The notes under the pieces are model-generated. The model ran no database searches, was not told where the DNA came from, and saw only the letters and a program-made list of their open reading frames with translations. DNA of 64,000 nt. Origin: Pseudomonas sp. R76. Its GTDB lineage: Bacteria > Pseudomonadota > Gammaproteobacteria > Pseudomonadales > Pseudomonadaceae. Made by a program: the position numbers and the translations under genes. This document shows, piece after piece, positions 8,561-16,771 of the stretch (its first letter is position 1; each line of letters begins with the position of its first letter). Location: positions 4,030,001 through 4,094,000 of the forward strand of contig NZ_CP019428.1 in the NCBI RefSeq assembly GCF_009834565.1, given 5' to 3'.

Positions 8561-10369
8561 ATGCCCCATGAAGGCAACCTGTTACAAGCAGCCGTGGTGT
8601 TCCTGCTCGCCGCCGTGCTCACCGTGCCGTTGGCCAAGCGTTTGCAACTGGGCGCAGTGCTGGGCTATCTGTTCGCCGGCGTGATCATCGGCCCGTCGGT
8701 GCTGGGCCTGATCGGCAACCCGCAAAGCGTGGCGCAGTTCTCTGAACTGGGCGTGGTGTTGCTGTTGTTCATCATCGGCCTGGAGCTGTCGCCGAAACGT
8801 TTATGGGTGATGCGCAAGGCGGTGTTCGGCGTCGGTTTGGCCCAGGTGTTGCTGACGGGGCTGGTGATGGGCGTGGTCGCGCTGTGGCTGTTTGGCCAGG
8901 CGTGGAACAGCGCAATTGTGCTGGGCCTGGGCCTGGCGCTGTCCTCCACGGCGTTTGGCCTGCAAAGCCTGGCCGAGCGCAAGGAGTTGAACCAGCCCCA
9001 CGGGCGCCTGGCGTTTGCGATTCTGCTGTTCCAGGACATCGCCGCGATCCCGCTGATCGCCATGGTGCCGTTGCTGGCCGGCAGCGATCACCCGACCACC
9101 GAAGCCCAGGGCCTGCAGCACGTGCTGCAAATCCTCGGCAGCATCGCCGTGGTGATCATCGGCGGGCGCTACCTGTTGCGCCCGGTGTTTCGCATCGTCG
9201 CCAAGACCGGCCTGCGCGAAGTGTCCACCGCCACCGCGCTGCTGGTGGTGATCGGCACCGCCTGGCTGATGGAACTGGTGGGCGTGTCGATGGCCCTGGG
9301 CGCGTTCCTCGCCGGGCTGCTGCTGGCCGATTCGGAATACCGCCACGAGCTTGAATCGCAGATCGAGCCGTTCAAGGGCCTGCTGCTCGGGCTGTTTTTT
9401 ATCAGCGTGGGCATGGGCGCCAACCTCAGCCTGCTGCTCAGCTCGCCGCTGGTGGTGATTGGCCTGACCTTGTTGCTGATCGGCTTGAAGCTGCCGCTGC
9501 TGTACGCGGTGGGCCGGCTGGTCGGTGACCTTAATCGCGAAAGCGCGCTGCGCCTGGGTGTGGTGTTGGCCGCCGGCGGTGAGTTCGCCTTCGTGGTGTT
9601 CAAGATCGGCCGCGATCAGGGCTTGTTCGAGCCGCATCTCTACGATGTGCTGGTGCTGACCATCACCCTGTCCATGGCCGTGACGCCGCTGCTGCTGTTG
9701 GTATGCCCGAAGCTGTTCAAGCCCAAGGTCAAACCGGTGGAAGTGCCCGAGGAATACCGCGCCATCGAGAGCGATGCGCCGCGCGTGGTGATTGCCGGCA
9801 TGGGCCGAATGGGCCAGATTGTGGCGCGGATCCTGCGCGCGCAAAACATCTCGTTCATCGCCCTCGACACGTCAGTGGAAACCATCGAACTGACCCGCAG
9901 TTTCGGTGGCATGCCGGTGTTCTACGGCGACCCGCAGCGCCCGGAAATCCTGCACGCAGCCAAAGTCGATCAAGCCGAGTTCTTCGTGATCGCCATGGAC
10001 GACCCGGAGATCAACATCAAGACGGCCGAGCTGGTGCGCAACCTCTACCCGCACATGAAAATCATCGCCCGCGCACGTAACCGCCAGCACGTCCACCGCC
10101 TGGTGGACCTGGACGCGTCACCGGTGCGCGAGACGTTTTACTCCAGCCTGGAAATGAGCCGCCGCACCCTGGTCGGCCTCGGTTTGAGCCAGGCCCAGGC
10201 CGATGCGCGCATCAACCGTTTCAAAAACCACGACCTGCAAGTACTCGCCGCGCAGCACGCGGTGTATGACGACGCCGCCAAAGTCATGCAAACCGCCCAG
10301 GAAGCCCGTACCGAACTGGCGCGGCTGTTTGAGATGGATCGGCTCGAGGAAGAGTCCGACAAAGTGTGA
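8561..10369 (+). CDS. KefB/KefC-type monovalent cation:proton antiporter (CPA2) with RCK domain
   Basis: 602 residues, the usual length for KefB/KefC. Residues 1-390 are a polytopic CPA2 exchanger with about 12 hydrophobic segments. Residues 407-525 form a TrkA-N/RCK nucleotide-binding domain with the Rossmann motif GMGRMG at 413-418, and a charged tail follows. Family members exchange K+ or Na+ for H+ across the inner membrane, and the RCK domain gates flux in response to nucleotide or glutathione adducts. GGAG lies about 9 bp before the ATG. It is divergent from the adhesin and about 70 bp before the next gene, so it is probably transcribed alone. Ion and ligand cannot be told from sequence, so I give no symbol. 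Confidence 0.9.
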   Translation: MPHEGNLLQAAVVFLLAAVLTVPLAKRLQLGAVLGYLFAGVIIGPSVLGLIGNPQSVAQFSELGVVLLLFIIGLELSPKRLWVMRKAVFGVGLAQVLLTGLVMGVVALWLFGQAWNSAIVLGLGLALSSTAFGLQSLAERKELNQPHGRLAFAILLFQDIAAIPLIAMVPLLAGSDHPTTEAQGLQHVLQILGSIAVVIIGGRYLLRPVFRIVAKTGLREVSTATALLVVIGTAWLMELVGVSMALGAFLAGLLLADSEYRHELESQIEPFKGLLLGLFFISVGMGANLSLLLSSPLVVIGLTLLLIGLKLPLLYAVGRLVGDLNRESALRLGVVLAAGGEFAFVVFKIGRDQGLFEPHLYDVLVLTITLSMAVTPLLLLVCPKLFKPKVKPVEVPEEYRAIESDAPRVVIAGMGRMGQIVARILRAQNISFIALDTSVETIELTRSFGGMPVFYGDPQRPEILHAAKVDQAEFFVIAMDDPEINIKTAELVRNLYPHMKIIARARNRQHVHRLVDLDASPVRETFYSSLEMSRRTLVGLGLSQAQADARINRFKNHDLQVLAAQHAVYDDAAKVMQTAQEARTELARLFEMDRLEEESDKV

Positions 10370-10441
10370 GAGCACGGATGAACGATCTTGCGAAATTTCT
10401 GACAGAATACGCCGCAATTTCGTTCATGCCTGGAGCGCTTC

Positions 10442-10999
10442 ATGGCCACTTTCACCAAGACCGCCGTCCTGCTGGCCCTCGCGCTCACCGCCGGTAGCGT
10501 GTTCGCAGCAAGCAAGCCGAGCAGCACACAGACCATCTCGACCTTGGGCGGCAAGTTCACGTTCAGCTTGCCCAAGGCCTACATCGCCGACACGCTGCCC
10601 ACCGGCAAGGTTGAAGATGGCACCGCCGACACCCAAGGCACGCTGTACGCCAACTCGACCACCAAGAGTGTGGTGATCGTCGCCGAAACCGTGCGCAACG
10701 ATGGCGCTACGATCAAAGACAATGACCCCCAATTCCTCGATGGCGCCGTGGCGGATTTCGTCAAGGACCAGAGCGCCGCCCTGCCCGACTTCAAGAAGCT
10801 CAACGAGAAAAAACTGACCTACAAGGGCCTGGGCCTGCGCCAAGTCGACAGCACCGCCACCCAGGGCGGCGGCAAGACCTTGAACTCGACCTTCCTCGGC
10901 GGCTCGGGCAGCCACTTGCTGGTGATCCAGGCCATTTCGCGGGCGGATGATGTGAAGGGCCATGCTGAGCTGGTGAAGCAGATCACTGGCGGCAAGTAG
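10442..10999 (+). CDS. Small exported protein, DcrB-like in appearance
   Basis: 185 residues with a classical signal peptide (MATFTKTAVLLALALTAGS, cleavage after VFA near residue 22). The mature part starts with a Ser/Thr-rich stretch, then alternating beta and alpha segments including GGKFTFSLPKAY and HLLVIQAISR, recalling DcrB/DUF1795-type periplasmic proteins. There is no lipobox and no catalytic motif. GGAGCG precedes the ATG. It stands alone after the antiporter and before a REPIN. The exact function is unknown; I am confident it is a real secreted protein, not of the family name. Confidence 0.75.
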   Translation: MATFTKTAVLLALALTAGSVFAASKPSSTQTISTLGGKFTFSLPKAYIADTLPTGKVEDGTADTQGTLYANSTTKSVVIVAETVRNDGATIKDNDPQFLDGAVADFVKDQSAALPDFKKLNEKKLTYKGLGLRQVDSTATQGGGKTLNSTFLGGSGSHLLVIQAISRADDVKGHAELVKQITGGK

Positions 11000-11027
11000 C
11001 TCAATCGCCCAAGCAACACAAAACCAA

Positions 11028-11117
11028 TGTGGGAGCGGGCTTGCTCGCGAAAGCGGTGGATCAGTCGACTAATTCAGTGACTGACACACTGCATTCGCGA
11101 GCAAGCCCGCTCCCACA
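11028..11117. repeat. REPIN (subtype GCGGGCTTGCTCGCGAA)
   Basis: Two inverted REP units, TGTGGGAGCGGGCTTGC and its complement, enclose about 40 bp and can fold into one long hairpin. It lies between the convergent ends of the exported-protein gene and the esterase gene. Confidence 0.9.
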
Positions 11118-11131
11118 TTTTTAAACCGTGT

Positions 11132-11851
11132 TTACTTCAGGCTTTTCTCCAGCCAAGCCTTCAGGTCCTGCACCTCTGCCTCACTCACGGTATGCGGCAT
11201 GCCCGGATAACCATGAAACTCCGGCTTCAACCCCAACCCCACCAACACCTCATTCGCCCGTGTCGCCGAGTTATACGGCAGCGCCTGGTCCAACGTGCCG
11301 TGGCCGATAAAAATCGCCAGCTTGCCCAGTGATTCGCTCGGCTTGAGCTCAGCCTTGAGCACCGGCAACACACTGCCACTCAACGCCGCAATGCCGCGCA
11401 CCAACTCAGGCTGTCGCAAGCCCACCTCGTAGGACATGATCGCGCCCTGGCTGAACCCCACCAGAAACACCCGATCGCTTTGCGTGTGGTATTTGGCCGT
11501 GGCCTGGCCGACAAAGTCTTCAATCAGCTTGGCGCTGCGTTGCAGGTCGGCGGTTTCGCCATTGTAATCGCCGTCACCCGGCGTCTTGGTAAACCAGCGA
11601 TAGCCGTGCGGGTCCACCGGCATCGGCGCGCGTGCCGACAGGTAAGTCCAGGTCGAGGGCAGCGCGTCCTTGATGCCAAACAGGTCTTCCTCGTTGCTGC
11701 CAAAACCGTGCAGGAAAATCACCAACGGCTGATTACGCGCATCGCCCTGGGTCTGTTCCAGGTACGACAGCGGCAAGTCCGTGTGCAAGGTGGAATCGGC
11801 GTGGGCGGCACCGGCCACCAGGGTCAGTGCCAGGGCAAACAGTTTGAGCAT
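11132..11851 (-). CDS. Exported carboxylesterase/phospholipase-family serine hydrolase
   Basis: 239 residues. A signal peptide (MLKLFALALTLVAGAAHA) directs it to the periplasm or outside. The alpha/beta-hydrolase core shows the oxyanion motif FLHGFGSNEED near 46-56, nucleophile Ser134 in GFSQG, and likely acid Asp188 (HGTLDQALP) and His220 (GMPH). This matches the YpfH/carboxylesterase group that cleaves short-chain esters. GAGG lies 7-8 bp before the ATG. It follows cobF by 12 bp on the same strand, so the two are probably co-transcribed, although no functional link to cobalamin is evident. Confidence 0.85.
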   Translation of the reverse strand: MLKLFALALTLVAGAAHADSTLHTDLPLSYLEQTQGDARNQPLVIFLHGFGSNEEDLFGIKDALPSTWTYLSARAPMPVDPHGYRWFTKTPGDGDYNGETADLQRSAKLIEDFVGQATAKYHTQSDRVFLVGFSQGAIMSYEVGLRQPELVRGIAALSGSVLPVLKAELKPSESLGKLAIFIGHGTLDQALPYNSATRANEVLVGLGLKPEFHGYPGMPHTVSEAEVQDLKAWLEKSLK

Positions 11852-11863
11852 GGGGAAGTTACC

Positions 11864-12619
11864 TCAGGGTTTGCGCAACAGATAGGTGTCCATGATCCAA
11901 CCATTTTCCAGGCGCGCCGCCTTGCGCACCCGTTCGATTTCTTCAGCCACTTCACTGACTTTGCCGCTGATAAGGATTTCGTCCGGCGTGCCCAGGTAGG
12001 CGCCCCAATAGATATCCAGGTCCTGATCGGCCACGGTGCGGTAGGAATCTTCGGCGTCGAGCATTACCACCAAGGTGTCGGCATCACTCGCCTGCCCTGC
12101 CGCCAAACGGCGCCCGGTGGTGATCTCGATGGAACGGCCGATGCGGTTCAGCGGCACTTTGTGCTGGGCCGCCAGCGCCTGCACGCTGGTGATACCGGGA
12201 ATGACTTCGAACTCGAATTCGCTGCGGCCACTGGCGAGGATCGCCTGCAGGATACGGATGGTGCTGTCGTACAGCGCGGGATCGCCCCAGGCCAGGAAAG
12301 CGCCGACTTCGCCGTCAGCCATTTCCTCGTTGATCATGCGCTCGAAGGTCTGCTGCTTGTCGCGGTTGAGGTCTTGCACGGCGGTGGTGTAGTCGATATC
12401 GCCGCGCACACGCTCGGGGCAATCGGCCTCGACGAAGCGGTAGCCGGGCTCGGTGATGTAGGTCTCGCAGATCTCGCGGCGCAGGTCGATCAGCTTGTCT
12501 TTGCTCTGGCCCTTGTCCATCAGGAAAAACACGTCGGTGCGGTTCAGCGCTTTCACGGCCTGCATCGTGATGTAGTCAGGGTTGCCGGCGCCAATGCCGA
12601 TGATCAGGATGCGTTTCAT
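11864..12619 (-). CDS. cobF: Precorrin-6A synthase (deacetylating) CobF
   Basis: 251 residues, full length for CobF. In aerobic cobalamin synthesis CobF uses S-adenosylmethionine to methylate C-1 of precorrin-5 with loss of acetate, giving precorrin-6A. The tetrapyrrole methylase fold is visible: the N-terminal glycine-rich loop IGIGAGNPDYITMQA, the WGDPALYDST motif near 112-120 and the PGITSVQALAA segment. It sits between a histidine-phosphatase gene and an esterase gene in one minus-strand run, away from other cob genes in this window; orphan placement of cobF is common in Pseudomonas. The 45 bp gap upstream is compatible with an operon. Confidence 0.93.
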   Translation of the reverse strand: MKRILIIGIGAGNPDYITMQAVKALNRTDVFFLMDKGQSKDKLIDLRREICETYITEPGYRFVEADCPERVRGDIDYTTAVQDLNRDKQQTFERMINEEMADGEVGAFLAWGDPALYDSTIRILQAILASGRSEFEFEVIPGITSVQALAAQHKVPLNRIGRSIEITTGRRLAAGQASDADTLVVMLDAEDSYRTVADQDLDIYWGAYLGTPDEILISGKVSEVAEEIERVRKAARLENGWIMDTYLLRKP

Positions 12620-12664
12620 GGGTTGCTCTCATTGCGGGGCGTGAATTTTGCCATGTTCAGGCAC

Positions 12665-13219
12665 TCAGGCGTGAGTTTCCAGGCGCAGGCGCCAAACGTT
12701 GTTGAAGCGCAGTTCAGTGGCGGACAGCGGCTCGACGTCGATCCGGTAGAATATCGACATCGGGAACTGCAACACGTACAGCATCGCGGCGCGAATCACA
12801 AAGGGGTGGGTGATTGCCACTACGTGACCGGGTTGGGTTTCGAGGGTTTTCATCCACTGCCCGACGCGTGCGCAAAGCTGCTCCACCGACTCGCCGCCAT
12901 GGGGCGCACGGGTGCTGTCGGTCATCCAGGCGGTTAATGGGTCAGCGTCGAGCTGGCTGAGGGCCTGGCCTTTCCAATCGCCGAAATCAGCGTCGCGCAG
13001 GGCTTCCTCGATCTGCGCGTTATCGCCAAACAGCCCCGCTGTTTGCCGGGTTCTGGCCTCGGGCGCGCACACCAGGCGCGGGTTTTTCTTGAAGCGCCCG
13101 GCGTGGGACAACGCCGCGCTCTGCCAATCCATCGCGACGGATTCATCATCGGGAAACCGCCCCTGTTTTTGCAGCGGCGTGGCGGCGTGGCAAATCAGGG
13201 TCAAACGGGTGGCGAGCAT
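12665..13219 (-). CDS. Histidine-phosphatase-superfamily protein with altered RHG motif
   Basis: 184 residues from the ATG at 13219; a GTG one codon upstream is the alternative start. The fold is that of phosphoglycerate-mutase-like phosphatases: start TRLTLICHAATPLQ, a PEARTRQTA segment, AHGGES-like APHGGESVEQL, and AITHPFVIRAAM near the C-terminus, which supplies the second histidine. In the signature the usual Arg-His-Gly is Cys-His-Ala, so one phosphate-binding arginine is missing. Its place before cobF suggests a role linked to cobalamin, such as a CobC-like step, but the altered motif makes the activity uncertain. Confidence 0.75.
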   Translation of the reverse strand: MLATRLTLICHAATPLQKQGRFPDDESVAMDWQSAALSHAGRFKKNPRLVCAPEARTRQTAGLFGDNAQIEEALRDADFGDWKGQALSQLDADPLTAWMTDSTRAPHGGESVEQLCARVGQWMKTLETQPGHVVAITHPFVIRAAMLYVLQFPMSIFYRIDVEPLSATELRFNNVWRLRLETHA

Positions 13220-13349
13220 CACAATTCACTCTGTTTCGATACGCAGCCAGCGTAGACTGCTGAAGCTATTTCAACATGTTACAACGAACATGAATGAGAA
13301 AGCCGGTTCAATGCTTCGGCCTTTCCACGGGCTCGGTTCAACTCCTGAG

Positions 13350-13898
13350 TCAAATGCCGGGGCGGGCCAGGTAAAACACCTGATAGCCCATCCCGGGATG
13401 CTCCGCGCTCAACGCCTGGCCCGATAAAGTGATACGAATCAGGCGCCACGCCTGCACATCCAGCGCCAAAAATACTGCGAAGGTATCAGGGCTATCAGCC
13501 AACTGCTGATTGCGCCGTTTGCCCTCGGCCAATGCCCCGGCGCGATCCACGCCAGGCTCCAGCGCCCACTCTTCTCGATACAGACTCAATGCGTTCTGCG
13601 CCGGCCCGCGCTGCACGTCCAGCGGCAGCCAGCTCTCGATATGCGGCCGGCCAAAGCTGTCGAGCACCTTCTGAAAACGCTCGCCGAGCAAAAAATCGGC
13701 GGCCTGCAACGGGTCGGCCCACAGGTACACCGAGGCGTACACATTGCCCGCCGCCTGCCCAAGTTCCTGGGCAATGAACGCCTTGAACAGCAACCCTTCG
13801 GCGTGATCCCACAACGGCCCCAACTGCGCGGCGCGGCGGCGAATCACGCTCATGTCGTAGTCGGCCGGCAGGCGGTGTGAATACTGTTTGGCAAACAT
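13350..13898 (-). CDS. DUF4865 family protein
   Basis: 182 residues from the ATG at 13898, chosen because AGGAG lies 7 bp before it; an in-frame ATG at 13916 would place this ribosome site inside the gene. The opening FAKQYSHRLPADYDM and the segment VYASVYLWADPLQAADFLLG fit the DUF4865 family of small soluble proteins that resemble tautomerase-linked or monooxygenase-like folds. No catalytic residues are established. It is divergent from a LysR regulator 94 bp away, the usual arrangement for a regulator and its target. Confidence 0.75.
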   Translation of the reverse strand: MFAKQYSHRLPADYDMSVIRRRAAQLGPLWDHAEGLLFKAFIAQELGQAAGNVYASVYLWADPLQAADFLLGERFQKVLDSFGRPHIESWLPLDVQRGPAQNALSLYREEWALEPGVDRAGALAEGKRRNQQLADSPDTFAVFLALDVQAWRLIRITLSGQALSAEHPGMGYQVFYLARPGI

Positions 13899-13991
13899 GG
13901 CAATGCTCCTGTGCAAGATGAGGTTAGAGCTTGCGCAGTGGCGATGATTTCAACAAGATATGAACAGATATAGGTGCGATAAGAATTTGAT

Positions 13992-14858
13992 ATGACTGAC
14001 GCGCTCAAACCCCTGGATATCGACACCGTACAGGCCTTCGTGCTGGTCGCCGATTTCGCCAGTTTCACCCGCGCCGCCGAAGCCCTCGACACCTCCCAGG
14101 CCGCCATCAGCCTCAAGCTCAAACGCCTGGAGGAACGCCTCGGTTATCGCCTGCTTGAACGCACCCCACGGCATGTGCGGCTGTCGCCCCAGGGCGAGCA
14201 GTTTATCGTCGCTGCCCGCGCCCTGCTCAACGCCCATGAGCGCGCACTCGGTGACATGGGCACCCACGCACCACGGCGCCTGGTGATTGGCATCAGCGAC
14301 CACGTGGCCGGCCCGGACCTGCCCACCTGGCTCAGCCGCCTCGCGGCCTACGACCCGCTGGTGATTCTTGAAGTGCGCATCGCCTCGTCCCGCGACCTGA
14401 TGGCTGCGTTCGACCGCAACGAGCTGGACGCCGTGATCGTGCGCAACGAAGGCGACCGCCAGGACGGCGATGTGTTGGCGGTGGAACGGTTTGGCTGGTT
14501 CGCTGCGCCGACCTGGCAACACAGCCCCGGCACACCGTTGCGCATGGCAACCATGGCAGCGCCGTGTGGCGTTCGGCATCTGGCGGTGAGGGCTTTGGAC
14601 GCGGCGCGTATCGACTGGACCGAAGTGTTTGTCGGCGGTGGCGTGATGGCGGTGGGAGCAGCCGTGAGCGCCGGATTGGGCGTGGCCGCCCTCGCCCATC
14701 GCGTGGCCCCGGCCGGGGCGGTGGACGTGAGCGAGCAAGACGGTTTGCCCGCCTTACCGGTCAGTGAAGTGGTGCTGCACAGCCGGATCAGCGACGCGCG
14801 GTCCCGCGAAACATTGCGCGCCTTGAGCGCAACGTTTCGCGGTGCCCTGCAGCGCTGA
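13992..14858 (+). CDS. LysR-family transcriptional regulator
   Basis: 288 residues. Residues 8-65 contain the winged helix-turn-helix, with the helix pair SFTRAAEALDTSQAAISLK and a LEERLGYRLLER wing. Residues 95-285 are the substrate-binding domain that would sense a small inducer. It is divergent from the DUF4865 gene and probably controls it and itself from the shared 93 bp region, where an ATG-rich AT stretch precedes the start. Its stop is 1 bp from the stop of the convergent ybjN-like gene. The inducer is unknown. Confidence 0.9.
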   Translation: MTDALKPLDIDTVQAFVLVADFASFTRAAEALDTSQAAISLKLKRLEERLGYRLLERTPRHVRLSPQGEQFIVAARALLNAHERALGDMGTHAPRRLVIGISDHVAGPDLPTWLSRLAAYDPLVILEVRIASSRDLMAAFDRNELDAVIVRNEGDRQDGDVLAVERFGWFAAPTWQHSPGTPLRMATMAAPCGVRHLAVRALDAARIDWTEVFVGGGVMAVGAAVSAGLGVAALAHRVAPAGAVDVSEQDGLPALPVSEVVLHSRISDARSRETLRALSATFRGALQR

Positions 14859-14859
14859 C

Positions 14860-15327
14860 TCAGGCGACAGGTGCTTCCTCGCCGACAGCCGCCGCTTGCG
14901 TTTGCAACTGCGCGGCCTGCTGGCTGTAGTCACGCAGGTAGACGATGAACTCCTGCAACAGGCGATCCCACAATTCCAGTTGGCTGCGCAGGTGCAGGGT
15001 GCCGACACCGGCCACCACCACGTCCATTTCCATCAACAAAAACTCGCCCTGCAGCGACAACCGCGCAAAGCGTCGCGATGCGTTCCACACCTGGGCCAGG
15101 CCTTCGGGCAGTTCACCTTGCACGCGCAGGGCGCAGCTGTAGGTGAAGTCCACGTAACTGCCCTGCTCCGCCGCCGAGTTGCCGAAGCGCACGGCAAAGC
15201 CGATGCCCTGGCTGGCACTGAGCAATTGCACGATGCCGTTCTGTTCGGTCTGGTTGACGCGGTAGCCGGCCTCTTGCAGCAATTCGGTGAGGCTCTTGGG
15301 GGTAACGCTGTTGATCAGTTCACTCAT
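14860..15327 (-). CDS. YbjN domain-containing protein
   Basis: 155 residues from the ATG at 15327, which has AAGGA upstream; a longer version to 15366 lacks a ribosome site. It fits the YbjN/type III chaperone-like family: SLTELLQEAGYRVNQTE, then a beta-sheet segment with SYVDFTYSCALRV and a final helix with WDRLLQEFIVYL. There is no signal peptide, so it is cytoplasmic. YbjN proteins are conserved but poorly understood and linked to stress and motility in enterics. The C-terminal 20 residues are Ala/Gln-rich. Confidence 0.8.
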   Translation of the reverse strand: MSELINSVTPKSLTELLQEAGYRVNQTEQNGIVQLLSASQGIGFAVRFGNSAAEQGSYVDFTYSCALRVQGELPEGLAQVWNASRRFARLSLQGEFLLMEMDVVVAGVGTLHLRSQLELWDRLLQEFIVYLRDYSQQAAQLQTQAAAVGEEAPVA

Positions 15328-15399
15328 GGTCAGTCTTCCTTGTTGATCAATGAAATGCGCCTGCAACAGCGTAGTCGGATTTTTAGCCTGCGTAATCGA

Positions 15400-16728
15400 T
15401 CAGGCGGCTGGCGCCAAATCGGCCCCCAGCGGCGTCGTCACCGGGTTGCCACTGGCAACAAAATCTTCCTTGCGCAGCACCACCAGGGCAATCAACGACA
15501 CCACGCCGGTCGCCACGTAGAAGTACCACGGCGAGGTGATGTCGCCGGTCACCTTGATCAGCCACGTGGAGAACAGCGGCGCGCTGCCGCCGAACACCGC
15601 AACCGGCACGTTGTACGCCACGGCAATCCCGGTGGAACGGATGCGCGTCGGCAGCAGTTCACTCATCAGCGCGTAAGTGGACGAGGCATACAGCCCGAAC
15701 AGAATCGCCACCGCCATCAACGGCGCAAAGAACGTCGCGGGTGTAGCGGTCGGCGCCGACTTGAACAGCCAGAACATCGCCAAGGTGGCCAAGGTGCCGA
15801 TCACCATCAGGAACGGTTTGCGCCCGTATTTATCCGTGAACGCGCCGCCGAACGGCATCACGAAGGCCGCCGAAAAACTCGCGACAAACACGTAGAGCAA
15901 AGTGGTGCCGCTGTCGAACTTGAGGATCTTGGCCATGTAGGTCGAGGCGAAGGTCAGCACCAGGTAAAAGATCGAGCTGTGCAAGGTGATGATAAAAAAC
16001 ACCAGGGCAATTGCGCGCTTCCACTGCCAGACTTCGCGCAGCGGCGCGCGGGAGGTTTGGCCGGCACGTTGCAGGGCGAGAAACTCCGGGCTGTCTTCGA
16101 GCTTGAGGCGGATGTACATCGAGATAAAACCCAGCGGTGCGGCGATCAGGAACGGCACGCGCCAGGCCCATTCCTGCATCAGGTCGGCGCCCAGGATCCA
16201 GGTCATGCCATTGGCCACGGCGCCGCCAAGCACCAGGCCGAGCACGGCGGTGACCATCAACCAGCAGGTGGCAAAACCGCGTCGGCCGGGGCCGGCGTAT
16301 TCGGAGATAAAACTGGTCACCGTGCCGATCTCGCCACCGGCCGAGAAACCCTGTACGCAGCGCACCAGGATCAGCAGGATCGGCGCGGCGATGCCGAGGG
16401 TGGCGTAAGTCGGCAACAGGCCCAACAACACCGTGGAGCCGGTCATCATCACCAGCGCCATGATCAGGGTTTTTCGGCGGCCGATCTTGTCCGCCAACGG
16501 GCCGAAGAACAGCCCGCCCAGTGGCCGGATAAAGAAGCTCAGGGCAAACGCGGCGAAGCTCGCCAGCAGGCTGGTGGTGGGGTCATCGGAGACGAAAAAA
16601 GCCTGGCCGATGTACACGGCGAGAAAGCCGTAGACGCCGTAGTCGTACCACTCGATCAGGTGGCCGGAAGTGGCACCGAGAAACGCACGGCGCCGCTTGC
16701 GAACCGTGTCTTGCGCGTGATTGCCCAT
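15400..16728 (-). CDS. MFS transporter, metabolite:H+ symporter (MHS) family
   Basis: 442 residues with 12 predicted membrane segments. The MFS loop motif GPLADKIGRRKTL follows the second segment near residue 78, and the N-terminus SGHLIEWYDYGVYGFLA is the hallmark of the KgtP/ProP/ShiA group, which import organic acids, betaines or shikimate with protons. AAGGAG lies 7 bp before the ATG. It is the last gene of a minus-strand set with acyl-CoA ligase and thiolase genes, so it probably imports the acid that the ligase activates. The substrate cannot be read from sequence. Confidence 0.9.
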   Translation of the reverse strand: MGNHAQDTVRKRRRAFLGATSGHLIEWYDYGVYGFLAVYIGQAFFVSDDPTTSLLASFAAFALSFFIRPLGGLFFGPLADKIGRRKTLIMALVMMTGSTVLLGLLPTYATLGIAAPILLILVRCVQGFSAGGEIGTVTSFISEYAGPGRRGFATCWLMVTAVLGLVLGGAVANGMTWILGADLMQEWAWRVPFLIAAPLGFISMYIRLKLEDSPEFLALQRAGQTSRAPLREVWQWKRAIALVFFIITLHSSIFYLVLTFASTYMAKILKFDSGTTLLYVFVASFSAAFVMPFGGAFTDKYGRKPFLMVIGTLATLAMFWLFKSAPTATPATFFAPLMAVAILFGLYASSTYALMSELLPTRIRSTGIAVAYNVPVAVFGGSAPLFSTWLIKVTGDITSPWYFYVATGVVSLIALVVLRKEDFVASGNPVTTPLGADLAPAA

Positions 16729-16771
16729 CGAAGGGACTCCTTGTCTGATGATCTGTCCATGAAAAACGGGT

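Noticed and set aside
8419-8637. Small 72-codon minus-strand gene before the adhesin
   Set aside because: No ribosome site, overlaps the antiporter start and crosses the terminator-like hairpin.
8801-9844. 347-codon minus-strand frame opposite the antiporter gene
   Set aside because: His/Gln-rich composition and full overlap with the KefB/C-type gene.
11028-11117. Possible CRISPR-like repeat array from recurring TGTGGGAGC units
   Set aside because: Units occur as single inverted pairs scattered between genes, not as direct repeats with regular spacers; they are REPINs.
13899-13916. Upstream ATG at 13916 as start of the DUF4865 gene
   Set aside because: The AGGAG ribosome site lies downstream of it, 7 bp before the ATG at 13898.
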